From positions 1-19,772 of the forward strand of contig CAMLNW010000015.1 of NCBI GenBank assembly GCA_946481495.1: a DNA stretch of 19,772 nucleotides. Direction: 5' to 3'. The notes under the pieces were generated by a model. The model did no database searches. It was not told the origin of the DNA and saw nothing but the letters and a program-made list of their open reading frames with translations. Both the position numbers and the translations under genes were made by a program. Source of the stretch: an uncultured Actinomycetes bacterium. Its GTDB lineage: Bacteria; Actinomycetota; Thermoleophilia; Solirubrobacterales; Thermoleophilaceae. This document shows positions 9,694 through 16,907 of the stretch, piece after piece (position 1 is the first letter of the stretch; every line of letters begins with the position of its first letter).

Positions 9694-10338
9694 TCAGCGG
9701 CCCGGCGTGAGCGCGTAGGCAACGGCCGCTACGTCGATGGCACCGCTGGCGTAGAGGGCGTCGGCGCAGGCCGCGACGGTGCCGCCCGTCGTGACGACGT
9801 CGTCGACGAGAACCGCGCGTTCGGGGACCGACGCTCCAGAGCGGGGCTGGATCGTGCCGGCGAGCGCCACGAGCCGTTCTCCGCGGCCGCGACCGACCTG
9901 GCGTCCGCCCGCCGGGCCACGGCGCCGCAGACAGTCCGTGACGCGCATGCCGGTGCGCCGCGCGACCGCAGCGGCGATCCGCTCGGCCTGGTTGTAGCCA
10001 CGCTTCCGGGCACGGCCGGGATGGAGCGGTACGGGCACCAGCCGCGCGGGCGGGCGGAGTAGCAACGGCGGGGCAGCAGCGGCGATCTGTGCGGCCATCG
10101 GCTCGCCAAGCCCGACGGCGCCTCTGAACTTCAGGCCGGCAACCAGCGCTCTCGCCGGACCGTCGTAGGCGACCGGCGCCCAGACGTCCACGCCCTCGAG
10201 CCGGAGCGGCTGCTCGTCGAGCCAGCGCAGCTCGGCACGGCAGGTCAGACAGAGCGGCTCGTGGCGGCGTGCGCGCGATCCGCAGGCCCAGCAGGCGGGC
10301 GGCGCCAGCAAGTCGAGCAGTGTGTCGATCGGACCCAC
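9694..10338 (-). CDS. comF: ComF family phosphoribosyltransferase-like protein
   Basis: ComF proteins combine an N-terminal zinc ribbon with a type I phosphoribosyltransferase domain and are linked to DNA uptake and processing in competent bacteria; in many species the exact role is unproven. Starting at the GTG at 10338 gives 214 residues. The zinc ribbon Cys pairs are Cys16/Cys19 (ACWACG) and Cys30/Cys33 (CLTC). VPLHPGRARKRGYNQAERIA is the conserved ComF middle motif, and AVLVDDVVTTGGT (about 175-187) is the PRPP-binding loop. The frame is open up to 10458, but those extra residues are Ser/Arg-rich, lack family similarity and run into the divergent ctaG gene, so the GTG is preferred. The position upstream of hpf-secA is typical for Gram-positive bacteria. 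Confidence 0.9.
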   Translation of the reverse strand: MGPIDTLLDLLAPPACWACGSRARRHEPLCLTCRAELRWLDEQPLRLEGVDVWAPVAYDGPARALVAGLKFRGAVGLGEPMAAQIAAAAPPLLLRPPARLVPVPLHPGRARKRGYNQAERIAAAVARRTGMRVTDCLRRRGPAGGRQVGRGRGERLVALAGTIQPRSGASVPERAVLVDDVVTTGGTVAACADALYASGAIDVAAVAYALTPGR

Positions 10339-10396
10339 CAGACGATCGTCGCCTGTCCGGAGCGAACGCGGGCGCCGCGATGACACAATCGGGAGC

Positions 10397-11260
10397 GTGC
10401 TCGGCGACAACCTCGTGTTCGTCGGCGCGACCGACCCGCAGCTGTACTGGCTGCCCACGCCGGCGGTTCTGGCGCCGATCGCGCTGCTGGTGTTCGTCTA
10501 CGTGCGGCGCTTTCGGGCGGCGCGGCGCGAGGAGGGCGGTCGCGGCGCCGGCTGGCCGCAGGCTCTCGCCTTTGCCGCGGGGATCTTCGCGCTGCTGCTG
10601 GCGATGGCCTCGCCGATTGACGGGCTCGGCGAGGATTACCTCTTCTCGGCGCACATGGTTCAGCACGTGCTGCTCGGAGACATCGCCCCCGCGCTGCTGT
10701 TGCTGTCGCTGTCGCGCGTGATCATGCGGCCGGCTACACGGCGGCTGCACAAGATCGAGCGCAAGCTCGGACCGTTCGCCTCGCCGTGGACGGGCATCGC
10801 GCTGTGGCTGATCTTTATGTACGGCTGGCACATACCGACGCTCTACGACGCCGCGCTGACCAACCCGTTCGTCCATCTGCTCGAGCACATCTCGTTCTTC
10901 ACCGCCGGGGTCTGCGTCTGGTGGCCGCTGATCCAGCCCGTCCCGATGCGCCGCCCGCTGAAGGGGTTCCAGACCGTCGGCTACATCGGCGGCGCCAAGT
11001 TCGGCCTCGCTGCGCTCGGGCTCTACCTGACGTGGTCCTCGACCGTCTTCTACCCCTACTACGAGACCGTGCCGCGGATCTGGGGCCTCAGCGCGATCAA
11101 CGACCAGAACGCGGGCGGCGCGATCATGATGGTCGAGCAGTCGATCACCTTCGTGATCGCGCTCGTCTTCCTCTTCGCGAAGATGCTGACCCAGTCCGAG
11201 GTCGACCAGCAGCGCAGCGAGCGGTTGGAGGATCGCGCCGCGGCCAGCAGTTCCAGCTAG
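10397..11260 (+). CDS. ctaG: cytochrome c oxidase assembly factor of the Caa3_CtaG family
   Basis: Caa3-type CtaG is a membrane protein needed for building caa3-type cytochrome c oxidase. The 287-residue product has about seven hydrophobic segments and the family His motifs: SAHMVQHVLLGDIAPALLLL, MYGWHIPTLYDAAL and LLEHISFFTAG; FYPYYETVPRIWGLS follows. The frame is open from 10322, but those residues overlap divergent comF and are polar, so I take the GTG at 10397. CACAAT (10384-10389) would place transcription start at about the GTG, so the mRNA may be leaderless; this also explains the lack of a properly spaced ribosome site. The C-terminal 25 residues are charged and cytoplasmic-looking. 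No oxidase subunit genes are adjacent. The stop TAG is shared in a CTAG palindrome with the convergent gene. Confidence 0.92.
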   Translation: MLGDNLVFVGATDPQLYWLPTPAVLAPIALLVFVYVRRFRAARREEGGRGAGWPQALAFAAGIFALLLAMASPIDGLGEDYLFSAHMVQHVLLGDIAPALLLLSLSRVIMRPATRRLHKIERKLGPFASPWTGIALWLIFMYGWHIPTLYDAALTNPFVHLLEHISFFTAGVCVWWPLIQPVPMRRPLKGFQTVGYIGGAKFGLAALGLYLTWSSTVFYPYYETVPRIWGLSAINDQNAGGAIMMVEQSITFVIALVFLFAKMLTQSEVDQQRSERLEDRAAASSSS

Positions 11261-12255
11261 GACAGCGCGTCGAGCGGGCGCAGACGGTCCATGATGCCGC
11301 TGCCGCCGTGAATCGCTCCGATCAGGATCTCGCCGACGGCTACCTCGGTGCCGGGGAAGACGATCGTGTCGCGCAGCGCAGCGCCCGCGCCGATGCTGGC
11401 GCCGTCGCCGATCGCGACCGGGCCGATCAGCTTGACGTCGGCGCCGAAGCTCACGCCGGCGCCGACCCACACCGGGCCCTCGACGACCTCGACGCCGTCG
11501 AGGCTGCTGCCCGCGCCGACCGTCACGCCCTCGGCCACCTGCTCGCCCGTCACCCCGAGACCGAGCTTGCCGTCGAGCGCGTCCCAGGTGCCCTGGCGCA
11601 GCTCGGCGAGCGAGCCGACGTCGTTCCAGTAGTCATCGATCTCGTGGATGTAGAACGGCACGTCGTTCTCGAGCAACGCCGGGAAGACGTCGTTCGCCCA
11701 GTCGACGAACGGCCGGTCCGGGAAGTAGTCGAAGATCTCGGGCGAGAAGCAGTAGATGCCGCAGTTGCCCAGATCGGACAGCGCCTCGGCCGGGTCCGGC
11801 TTCTCCTGGAAGCCCTGGATGCGACCGTCGGCGTCGTGAATCACGACGCCGTACTCGCGTGTGTCGTCGACCTTCTTGACCGTCAGCGTCGCGATTCCGC
11901 CAGCGCTGTTGTGGCGCTCGACGAGCTTGTTGAGGTCGGTGTCGGTCAGCGCGTCGCCGGACACGATCACGACCGGGTCGTCGCCGAAGAAGTCCTTGAC
12001 GTTGCGGACGCCGCCGGCGGTGCCGAGCAGCTCCTCCTCGAAGCGGTAGGTCAGCCGGTCGCCGAAGTACTCGCGGATCGTGTCCGGGTAGTAGTGGAGG
12101 TTCGCGATCAGCTCGGTGAACCCCTGGCGCTCGAGCATGCCGGTGATGTGCGCCATCACAGGCCGGTCGAGCACCGGAACCATCGGCTTCGGGATCTCGT
12201 AGGTGATCGGCTTGAGACGCGTGCCGAGACCGGCGGCTAGGACCATGGCTTTCAT
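11257..12255 (-). CDS. NDP-sugar pyrophosphorylase (mannose-1-phosphate guanylyltransferase-like) with left-handed beta-helix tail
   Basis: The protein couples a sugar-1-phosphate to a nucleoside triphosphate, giving an activated sugar for glycan synthesis. Of 332 residues, the first 230 or so are a GT-A nucleotidyltransferase domain: nucleotide loop AAGLGTRLKPIT (7-18) with IPKPMVPV after it, EEELLGTAGGVRNV, SGDALTDTDLNKLV, QEKPDPAEALSD and DDYWNDVGSLAELRQG. The C-terminal 90 or so residues are hexapeptide repeats (VTVGAGSSLDGVEVVEG, VAIGDGASIGAG) forming a left-handed beta-helix. The layout matches mannose-1-phosphate guanylyltransferases and glucose-1-phosphate nucleotidyltransferases; sequence alone does not fix the nucleotide. 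It is a paralogue of the gene at 17914-18963. It starts at the ATG at 12255, diverging from the GNAT gene 32 bases away. Confidence 0.88.
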   Translation of the reverse strand: MKAMVLAAGLGTRLKPITYEIPKPMVPVLDRPVMAHITGMLERQGFTELIANLHYYPDTIREYFGDRLTYRFEEELLGTAGGVRNVKDFFGDDPVVIVSGDALTDTDLNKLVERHNSAGGIATLTVKKVDDTREYGVVIHDADGRIQGFQEKPDPAEALSDLGNCGIYCFSPEIFDYFPDRPFVDWANDVFPALLENDVPFYIHEIDDYWNDVGSLAELRQGTWDALDGKLGLGVTGEQVAEGVTVGAGSSLDGVEVVEGPVWVGAGVSFGADVKLIGPVAIGDGASIGAGAALRDTIVFPGTEVAVGEILIGAIHGGSGIMDRLRPLDALS

Positions 12256-12287
12256 CGGGCGGGCACGCTAGCGATTAGTGTCGGTCC

Positions 12288-12740
12288 ATGGCCGCCATCT
12301 CCACCGTCGGCGAATCCGACCTGGCCAAGCTGCTGCCGCTGATGCGCGGCTACTGCGACTTCTATGAGGTCGACCCGTCCGACGACGCGCTGCTCACGAT
12401 GTCGCGCACCCTCATCTCCGACCCGGTCCGCGAGGGCTTCCAGCTGATCGCCCGCGACGAGTCCGAGACGACGATCGGCTTCGCCACCGTCTTCTGGACC
12501 TGGGCGACCTCCTCGGCCAGCCGCATTGGCGTGATGAACGATCTCTTCGTCGATCCCGGCGCCCGCGGCAGCGGCGCCGCCGACGAGCTGATCGCCGAGT
12601 GCGCCCGCCTCGTCCGCGAGCGCGGCGGCAAATCGCTGGAGTGGCAGACCGCCAAGGATAACCACCGCGCCCAGAACGTCTACGACCGCGTCGGCGGCGA
12701 GCGCGACGACCGCTGGCTCTCCTACTCGATCGACCTCTAG
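12288..12740 (+). CDS. GNAT family N-acetyltransferase
   Basis: The 150-residue protein has the GNAT fold signature: motif A at about 83-103 (MNDLFVDPGARGSGAADEL), with the acetyl-CoA pyrophosphate-binding R-G-x-G-x-A loop, and motif B at 125-138 (NHRAQNVYDRVGGE). It transfers an acetyl group from acetyl-CoA to an amine. The substrate cannot be read from the sequence, although the short soluble form resembles small-molecule or antibiotic-type acetyltransferases. The ATG at 12288 is 32 bases from the divergent nucleotidyltransferase start, so both promoters must lie within about 30 bases and overlapping genes, or transcripts are nearly leaderless. The stop TAG lies in a CTAG palindrome shared with the convergent small membrane-protein gene. 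Confidence 0.88.
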   Translation: MAAISTVGESDLAKLLPLMRGYCDFYEVDPSDDALLTMSRTLISDPVREGFQLIARDESETTIGFATVFWTWATSSASRIGVMNDLFVDPGARGSGAADELIAECARLVRERGGKSLEWQTAKDNHRAQNVYDRVGGERDDRWLSYSIDL

Positions 12741-12913
12741 CGGTCGACCTCTGTCGCTCGCGGCGCGGCCATCGCTCGGAGAATCAGTAGCGCTGGGACG
12801 ACGAGTAGATAGGCCATCCACGAGTTGTCGCCGAGCACGTATGTCCCCGCGAGAGCGATTGCCATCAAAGAGGCGAAAGCGAGCCAGATGAATTGATTTT
12901 GCTCCATGCACAT
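12737..12913 (-). CDS. 58-residue predicted two-helix membrane protein, unknown function
   Basis: This frame is below usual ORF length limits. From the ATG at 12913 it encodes MCMEQNQF, a helix FIWLAFASLMAIALAGTYV, a short loop with GDNS, a second helix MAYLLVVPALLILRAM, and a polar end RATEVDR. An exact GGAGGTGAT (12929-12921) precedes the ATG by seven bases, unusually strong for this window, and argues for real translation. A second in-frame ATG at 12907 is possible. Codon third positions are clearly less GC-biased than in neighbours (ATT, AAT, CAA, TCT, GCT), hinting at recent acquisition or weak selection. It follows another small membrane ORF by three bases, and its TAG shares a CTAG with the GNAT stop. 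I recognise no family. Confidence 0.6.
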   Translation of the reverse strand: MCMEQNQFIWLAFASLMAIALAGTYVLGDNSWMAYLLVVPALLILRAMAAPRATEVDR

Positions 12914-12916
12914 ATG

Positions 12917-13141
12917 CTATATCACCTCCACGGCGATTCGAATCATCAGAACTATCCCAACACCCGCGAGACCACATGCGCTGACCACCAGCGCCTGGCG
13001 CGCTTGGGACGGTCGTGAGCGGCAAAGCAAGACGTAGATAGCTCCCGCGATGCCGCCGGACATGAATCCGCGGCCCAGGTCGTCCACGAACAAGCGGACG
13101 TCGGCGGCCAGCGTGCTTGCGGCTTGAATGAAGAAGGACAC
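12917..13141 (-). CDS. 74-residue predicted membrane protein, unknown function
   Basis: The frame runs from the GTG at 13141, directly after an in-frame TAG, to the TAG at 12917. An amphipathic start (MSFFIQAASTLAADVRLFVDDLG) is followed by a moderately hydrophobic segment GFMSGGIAGAIYVLLC (25-40), a polar stretch RSRPSQARQ, and a strong helix ALVVSACGLAGVGIVLMIRI. Two membrane helices are likely. There is no good Shine-Dalgarno sequence before the GTG, so the start is uncertain. Its 3' end contains the excellent ribosome site of the next small gene, suggesting that the two are translated as a pair. It lies downstream of sahH2 on the same strand, 42 bases after that stop. No family recognised. 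Confidence 0.5.
   Translation of the reverse strand: MSFFIQAASTLAADVRLFVDDLGRGFMSGGIAGAIYVLLCRSRPSQARQALVVSACGLAGVGIVLMIRIAVEVI
12921..12929 (-). promoter_or_regulatory. near-perfect Shine-Dalgarno site of the 58-residue membrane protein
   Basis: GGAGGTGAT on the minus strand is complementary to nine consecutive bases of the usual 16S rRNA 3' end. It lies inside the last codons of the upstream small ORF and seven bases before the ATG at 12913. It decides the start of the downstream gene and is the main evidence that this frame is expressed. Confidence 0.65.
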
Positions 13142-13183
13142 GCCCTATGAAGTCGCGGGCGCGGATTGTTCGCCCCCCCTTCG

Positions 13184-14443
13184 TCAGGAAATTCCGGGGC
13201 GCCAACCTTGGAGGTAGTCACTCTGCTCGGGCGTGAGGGTGTCGATGTGGACGCCGAGGGCGGCGAGCTTGAGGCGGGCGACCTCGTCGTCGATGGCGCG
13301 GGGAACGTCGAGGACGCCGGGAACCAGGTCGTCGCGGTGAAGGGCGAGGTGCTCGGCGGCCAGCGCCTGGAGGGCGAAGGAGACGTCCATTACCGCGGCC
13401 GGGTGCCCCTCGCCGGCGGCGAGGTTGACGACGCGGCCGGAGGCGAGCAGGTTGAGCCGGCGGTCGCCGAGGTCGTACTGGTCGACGAGCGGGAGGACGG
13501 GCTGGACGCCGCCGGTTGCCAGAGCGCGCAGGTCGGCCAGATCAATCTCGACGTCGAAGTGACCGGCGTTGGCGAGCACCGCGTTGTCCTTCATCCGCTC
13601 GAAGTGCTCCTGGCGCAGGACGGAGCGTGAGCCGGTGACGGTGACGAAGAGGTCGCCACACTCGGCCGCGTCGAGGGCGGGCATCACCTCGTAGCCCTCC
13701 ATACGGGCCTCCAGGGCGCGCAGCGGATCGACCTCGCAGACGATCACCGCCGCGCCGGCGCCACGGGCGCGCTGAGCGATCCCGCGGCCGGCGAAGCCGT
13801 AGCCGAGCAGGACGAGCGTGTGACCGGCGAGCAGCAGGTTCGCAGCGCGCAGAATGCCGTCGAGCGCCGACTGCCCGGTGCCGTAGCGGTCGTTGAGCGT
13901 CCGCTCGGCAAGCGCCTCGTTGACGGCAAGCACCGGGCAGCGCAGCTCGCCCTCGGCCTCCAGCCGGCGCAGCCGCAGCAAGCCGGTGGTCGTCTCCTCG
14001 GTCCCGCCGATCAGCCCCTCGCCCGGCTCGCGGGCATGGATAGCCGTCAGCAGGTCGGCGCCATCGTCGAGCGTGATCTGCGGTGCCGAGTCGACCAGCG
14101 CGTTCACGTGCGAGACGTAGGTGTCGATGTCCTCGCCATGCTGCGCGAGGACATCGATCGATGCGTCCTCGGCGAGCGCCGCCGCGACGTTGTCCTGCGT
14201 CGAGAGCGGATTGGCCGAGCACAACCCGACCTCCGCGCCACCGGCAACCAGCGTCCGCGCCAGACACGCCGTCTCGGCCGTGACGTGCAGGCAGGCGGCG
14301 ACGCGCAGATCCTCTAGCGGCCGCTCCGCGACGAACCGCTCGCGGATCAGCCGCAGGACGGGCATCTGCCCGTCCGCCCATGCGACCCGAGCGGCCCCCG
14401 CAGGGGCCAAGCTCGGGTCGGCGATCTGTGAGCTAACGGACAC
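13184..14443 (-). CDS. short-type S-adenosylhomocysteine hydrolase paralogue with altered active site
   Basis: The 419-residue protein is a complete member of the SAH hydrolase fold, of the shorter archaeal/Thermotoga-like type (it has ANAGHFDVEIDL, YGTGQS, and ends in YLQGW, without the C-terminal KPDHYRY of bacterial AhcY). Retained: HVTAET (His53), SNPLSTQDNVAAAL, LDDGADL, GGTEETTTG, the NAD loop GYGFAGRG (214-221), CEVDP, and GHFD (His295). Changed: the catalytic segment reads NEALAERTLNDRYGTG where AhcY has [15 protein letters not shown]. In the ungapped alignment the catalytic Lys becomes Glu180, the Asp becomes Asn184, the following Asn becomes Asp185 and the Cys becomes Thr189; only the last is normal for the short type. 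Activity, if any, may be altered. The GTG at 14443 has GGAG ten bases upstream. It lies 116 bases behind ahcY on the same strand. Confidence 0.9.
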   Translation of the reverse strand: MSVSSQIADPSLAPAGAARVAWADGQMPVLRLIRERFVAERPLEDLRVAACLHVTAETACLARTLVAGGAEVGLCSANPLSTQDNVAAALAEDASIDVLAQHGEDIDTYVSHVNALVDSAPQITLDDGADLLTAIHAREPGEGLIGGTEETTTGLLRLRRLEAEGELRCPVLAVNEALAERTLNDRYGTGQSALDGILRAANLLLAGHTLVLLGYGFAGRGIAQRARGAGAAVIVCEVDPLRALEARMEGYEVMPALDAAECGDLFVTVTGSRSVLRQEHFERMKDNAVLANAGHFDVEIDLADLRALATGGVQPVLPLVDQYDLGDRRLNLLASGRVVNLAAGEGHPAAVMDVSFALQALAAEHLALHRDDLVPGVLDVPRAIDDEVARLKLAALGVHIDTLTPEQSDYLQGWRPGIS

Positions 14444-14507
14444 TTGCTGCTGACTCCAGGGCGCTCATGGGCGTGGCTGGCAAGGAAGCAGGGAGGCCAT
14501 CGTGCAT

Positions 14508-14551
14508 CGCACATGGCCGACCGATGACGCCGCCAGGCGCGTCCATGTGCG
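14508..14551. other. stem-loop between ahcY and its paralogue
   Basis: CGCACATGG (14508-14516) and CCATGTGCG (14543-14551) are perfect nine-base inverted repeats, and a smaller GACGC/GCGTC pair lies within the loop. The structure starts nine bases after the ahcY stop on the minus strand. It could be a partial terminator or a processing or stabilising hairpin that sets unequal expression of the two genes. There is no T-run. The remaining 64 bases before the paralogue start show nothing else. Confidence 0.4.
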
Positions 14552-14559
14552 TTCTGGTG

Positions 14560-15981
<1,422 letters not shown>

Positions 15982-16016
15982 TGGTTCTCCTTGTGGGTCA
16001 GTCGAAGTCTTTGGAA

Positions 16017-16370
16017 TCACGCGGCGGTGCCAAGCAGCCGCTCGTGCTTCTGCTGCTCGAAGCGCAGCCAATCGTTCGCGGCCACTCCCTCGGGCCGCGA
16101 CGGCTCAGCGGCCAGCCACGTCTCGACCGCGCCGCGCAGATTGCCGTCACGGCTCATCCGTGCCGCGAAGCCAACGTCGCCGAGGCTGATCTCGTGCTCG
16201 GCGAGCAGCTCGCGCAGCGTGCGCAACCGCTGCAACTCTTCCGGCCCGTAGAGCCGGTAGCCCGATGACGAACGAGCAGGCTCGATCAGTCCCTCACGCT
16301 CGATGTAGCGCAGCATTCGAGCCGACCAACCAGTCGTCTCAGCCGCCTCGTTGATCGTCAACCCAGCCAT
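16017..16370 (-). CDS. MerR family transcriptional regulator
   Basis: From the ATG at 16370 the protein has 117 residues. Residues 4-25 form the MerR helix-turn-helix ([21 protein letters not shown]), 26-33 the linker GLIEPARS, and 34-46 the wing ([13 protein letters not shown]). A helical dimerisation region with EISLGDVGF follows, then a short C-terminal segment. There is no Cys at all, so it is unlike the metal- or redox-sensing MerR proteins, and no effector domain is recognisable. It is the first gene before ahcY, 35 bases apart on the same strand. I infer that it autoregulates and controls ahcY and its paralogue; this is not shown by sequence. The frame is open for 47 more residues upstream, but these are Pro/Arg-rich and non-homologous, so the ATG start is preferred. 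Confidence 0.88.
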   Translation of the reverse strand: MAGLTINEAAETTGWSARMLRYIEREGLIEPARSSSGYRLYGPEELQRLRTLRELLAEHEISLGDVGFAARMSRDGNLRGAVETWLAAEPSRPEGVAANDWLRFEQQKHERLLGTAA

Positions 16371-16380
16371 CGCGACGACC

Positions 16381-16406
16381 AACCTTACCAAGGTCGTGTC
16401 AAGGTT
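16381..16406. promoter_or_regulatory. candidate operator of the merR-ahcY operon
   Basis: ACCTT-ACC-AAGGT (16382-16394) is a perfect five-base inverted repeat, and a third half-site AAGGTT (16401-16406) pairs with AACCTT (16381-16386) across 14 bases. TTGACA, an exact -35 hexamer, reads on the minus strand at 16402-16397 within the array. The site ends 11 bases before the merR ATG. MerR-type regulators bind inverted repeats between -35 and -10, so this is the natural place for autoregulation. A good -10 is not evident at 17-19 bases. Confidence 0.4.
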
Positions 16407-16418
16407 TGGGGATGGCCT

Positions 16419-16448
16419 AGAAAGCCAACGACCCGCCGGAGCGGGTCG
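16419..16448 (-). terminator. intrinsic terminator between the tRNA-like element and merR
   Basis: CGACCCGC (16429-16436), loop CGGA, GCGGGTCG (16441-16448) make a perfect 8-bp GC-rich stem. Read on the minus strand it is followed by TTGGCTTTCT (16428-16419), a moderately T-rich tail. It therefore looks like a Rho-independent terminator for a minus-strand transcript coming from 16450 or beyond, about 95 bases after the tRNA-like element ends. It would insulate merR from that transcript. Confidence 0.55.
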
Positions 16449-16543
16449 AGGACTGTTGAAGTGGGAACCACCCACACGTGGCCGCCATCCATTGCCAAGG
16501 ATAGCGCTCATGTCAGCTCTCGACTCCGCTCTGGCCGGTACGG

Positions 16544-16636
16544 CGGAGGGCGCCGGACTCGAACCGGATTCGACTGGTTAGGCCGAACATCGTGGGTGGC
16601 GACCACGTGCAGCACGCCTGTCTGCTTCAACCCTCC
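16544..16636 (-). tRNA. tRNA-Ser-like (class II) element with atypical anticodon; possible allo-tRNA or tRNA pseudogene
   Basis: On the minus strand the 5' end GGAGGGTTG pairs through GGAGGGT (16636-16630) with GCCCTCC (16551-16545), seven pairs with one G-T. A G discriminator and CC follow, then G instead of the final A. GGTTCGAGTCC matches the tRNA T-arm consensus exactly, although its outermost stem pair is T-C. A D-arm can be drawn as GCAG/CTGC with GG in the loop, and CGTGG/CCACG forms a perfect five-pair anticodon stem. A 22-base variable region can form TTCG/CGAA. The loop TCGCCAC would give anticodon GCC (glycine) with C rather than U at position 33. GGAGGGTTG and the long variable arm resemble tRNA-Ser. 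Four bases instead of two join the acceptor and D stems. A functional odd tRNA, a decayed copy and coincidence all remain possible. Confidence 0.4.
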
Positions 16637-16639
16637 GCG

Positions 16640-16781
16640 GCAGGCCACGCTAGTCCACCCACAACGCTCTGCGGGCCTGCTCGATGCCACCTTTACGAGC
16701 TCGTCGCTCGCCTGTAGCGGCAGGGCCCAGAATTGGTACGTTCCGACCCTCGAGGCCTTTGCTCAAACGATCCGTCGAGGG
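16640..16781. other. non-coding stretch with two hairpins upstream of the tRNA-like element
   Basis: GCAGGCC (16640-16646) pairs with GGCCTGC (16674-16680), directly adjacent to the 5' end of the tRNA-like element. CCCTCGA (16747-16753) pairs perfectly with TCGAGGG (16775-16781), and GTAC motifs flank this second stem on both sides. No frame here has a credible start and composition. The stretch may be part of one structured minus-strand RNA or leader. I do not recognise tmRNA, RNase P RNA, SRP RNA or a known riboswitch in it. Confidence 0.35.
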
Positions 16782-16805
16782 CGTGGTACGGGACTCAGCG
16801 TTGGC

Positions 16806-16886
16806 CCCCGCGGGTGGCGACGATTTTGCGTTTGAGGCGGAGCTTGCGAGCACTCAAACCAAAAATCGGAGACAGGACCCGCGGGG
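16806..16886. repeat. long compound inverted repeat after the pgi/pmi gene
   Basis: Outer arms CCCCGCGGGT (16806-16815) and ACCCGCGGGG (16877-16886) are perfect. Inner arms CGATTTTGCGTTTGAG (16821-16836) and CTCAAACCAAAAATCG (16853-16868) pair at 14 of 16 positions, with a two-base mismatch. The whole folds as one 81-base hairpin with an internal loop. It lies 21 bases past the end of the isomerase gene on the minus strand, so it may terminate or stabilise that operon, or be a small RNA. It has no 3' T-run on either strand. The inner arms are clearly AT-richer than the surroundings. Confidence 0.55.
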
Positions 16887-16907
16887 AACACGGTCCGTCC
16901 CTAGGAC

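Noticed and set aside
15982..16071. Longer ahcY start giving 30 extra residues
   Set aside because: The extra residues overlap merR, are not family-like, and the GTG at 15981 has a strong AAGGAG site at the right distance.
15982..16410. SAH or SAM riboswitch ahead of ahcY
   Set aside because: Only 35 bases separate merR and ahcY, and neither that gap nor the region before merR shows the conserved motifs of these riboswitches; a protein regulator fits better.
16650..16853. 67-residue minus-strand frame in the structured non-coding region
   Set aside because: Its translation is Ser/Arg-rich without motif, it crosses both hairpins, and it has no convincing ribosome site.
16544..16886. tmRNA, selenocysteine tRNA, RNase P RNA or SRP RNA in the gene-free stretch
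   Set aside because: No tag-peptide frame or paired 5' tmRNA start was found, no TCA anticodon exists in the tRNA-like element, and the diagnostic RNase P (GAGGAAAGTCC) and SRP loop motifs are absent on both strands.
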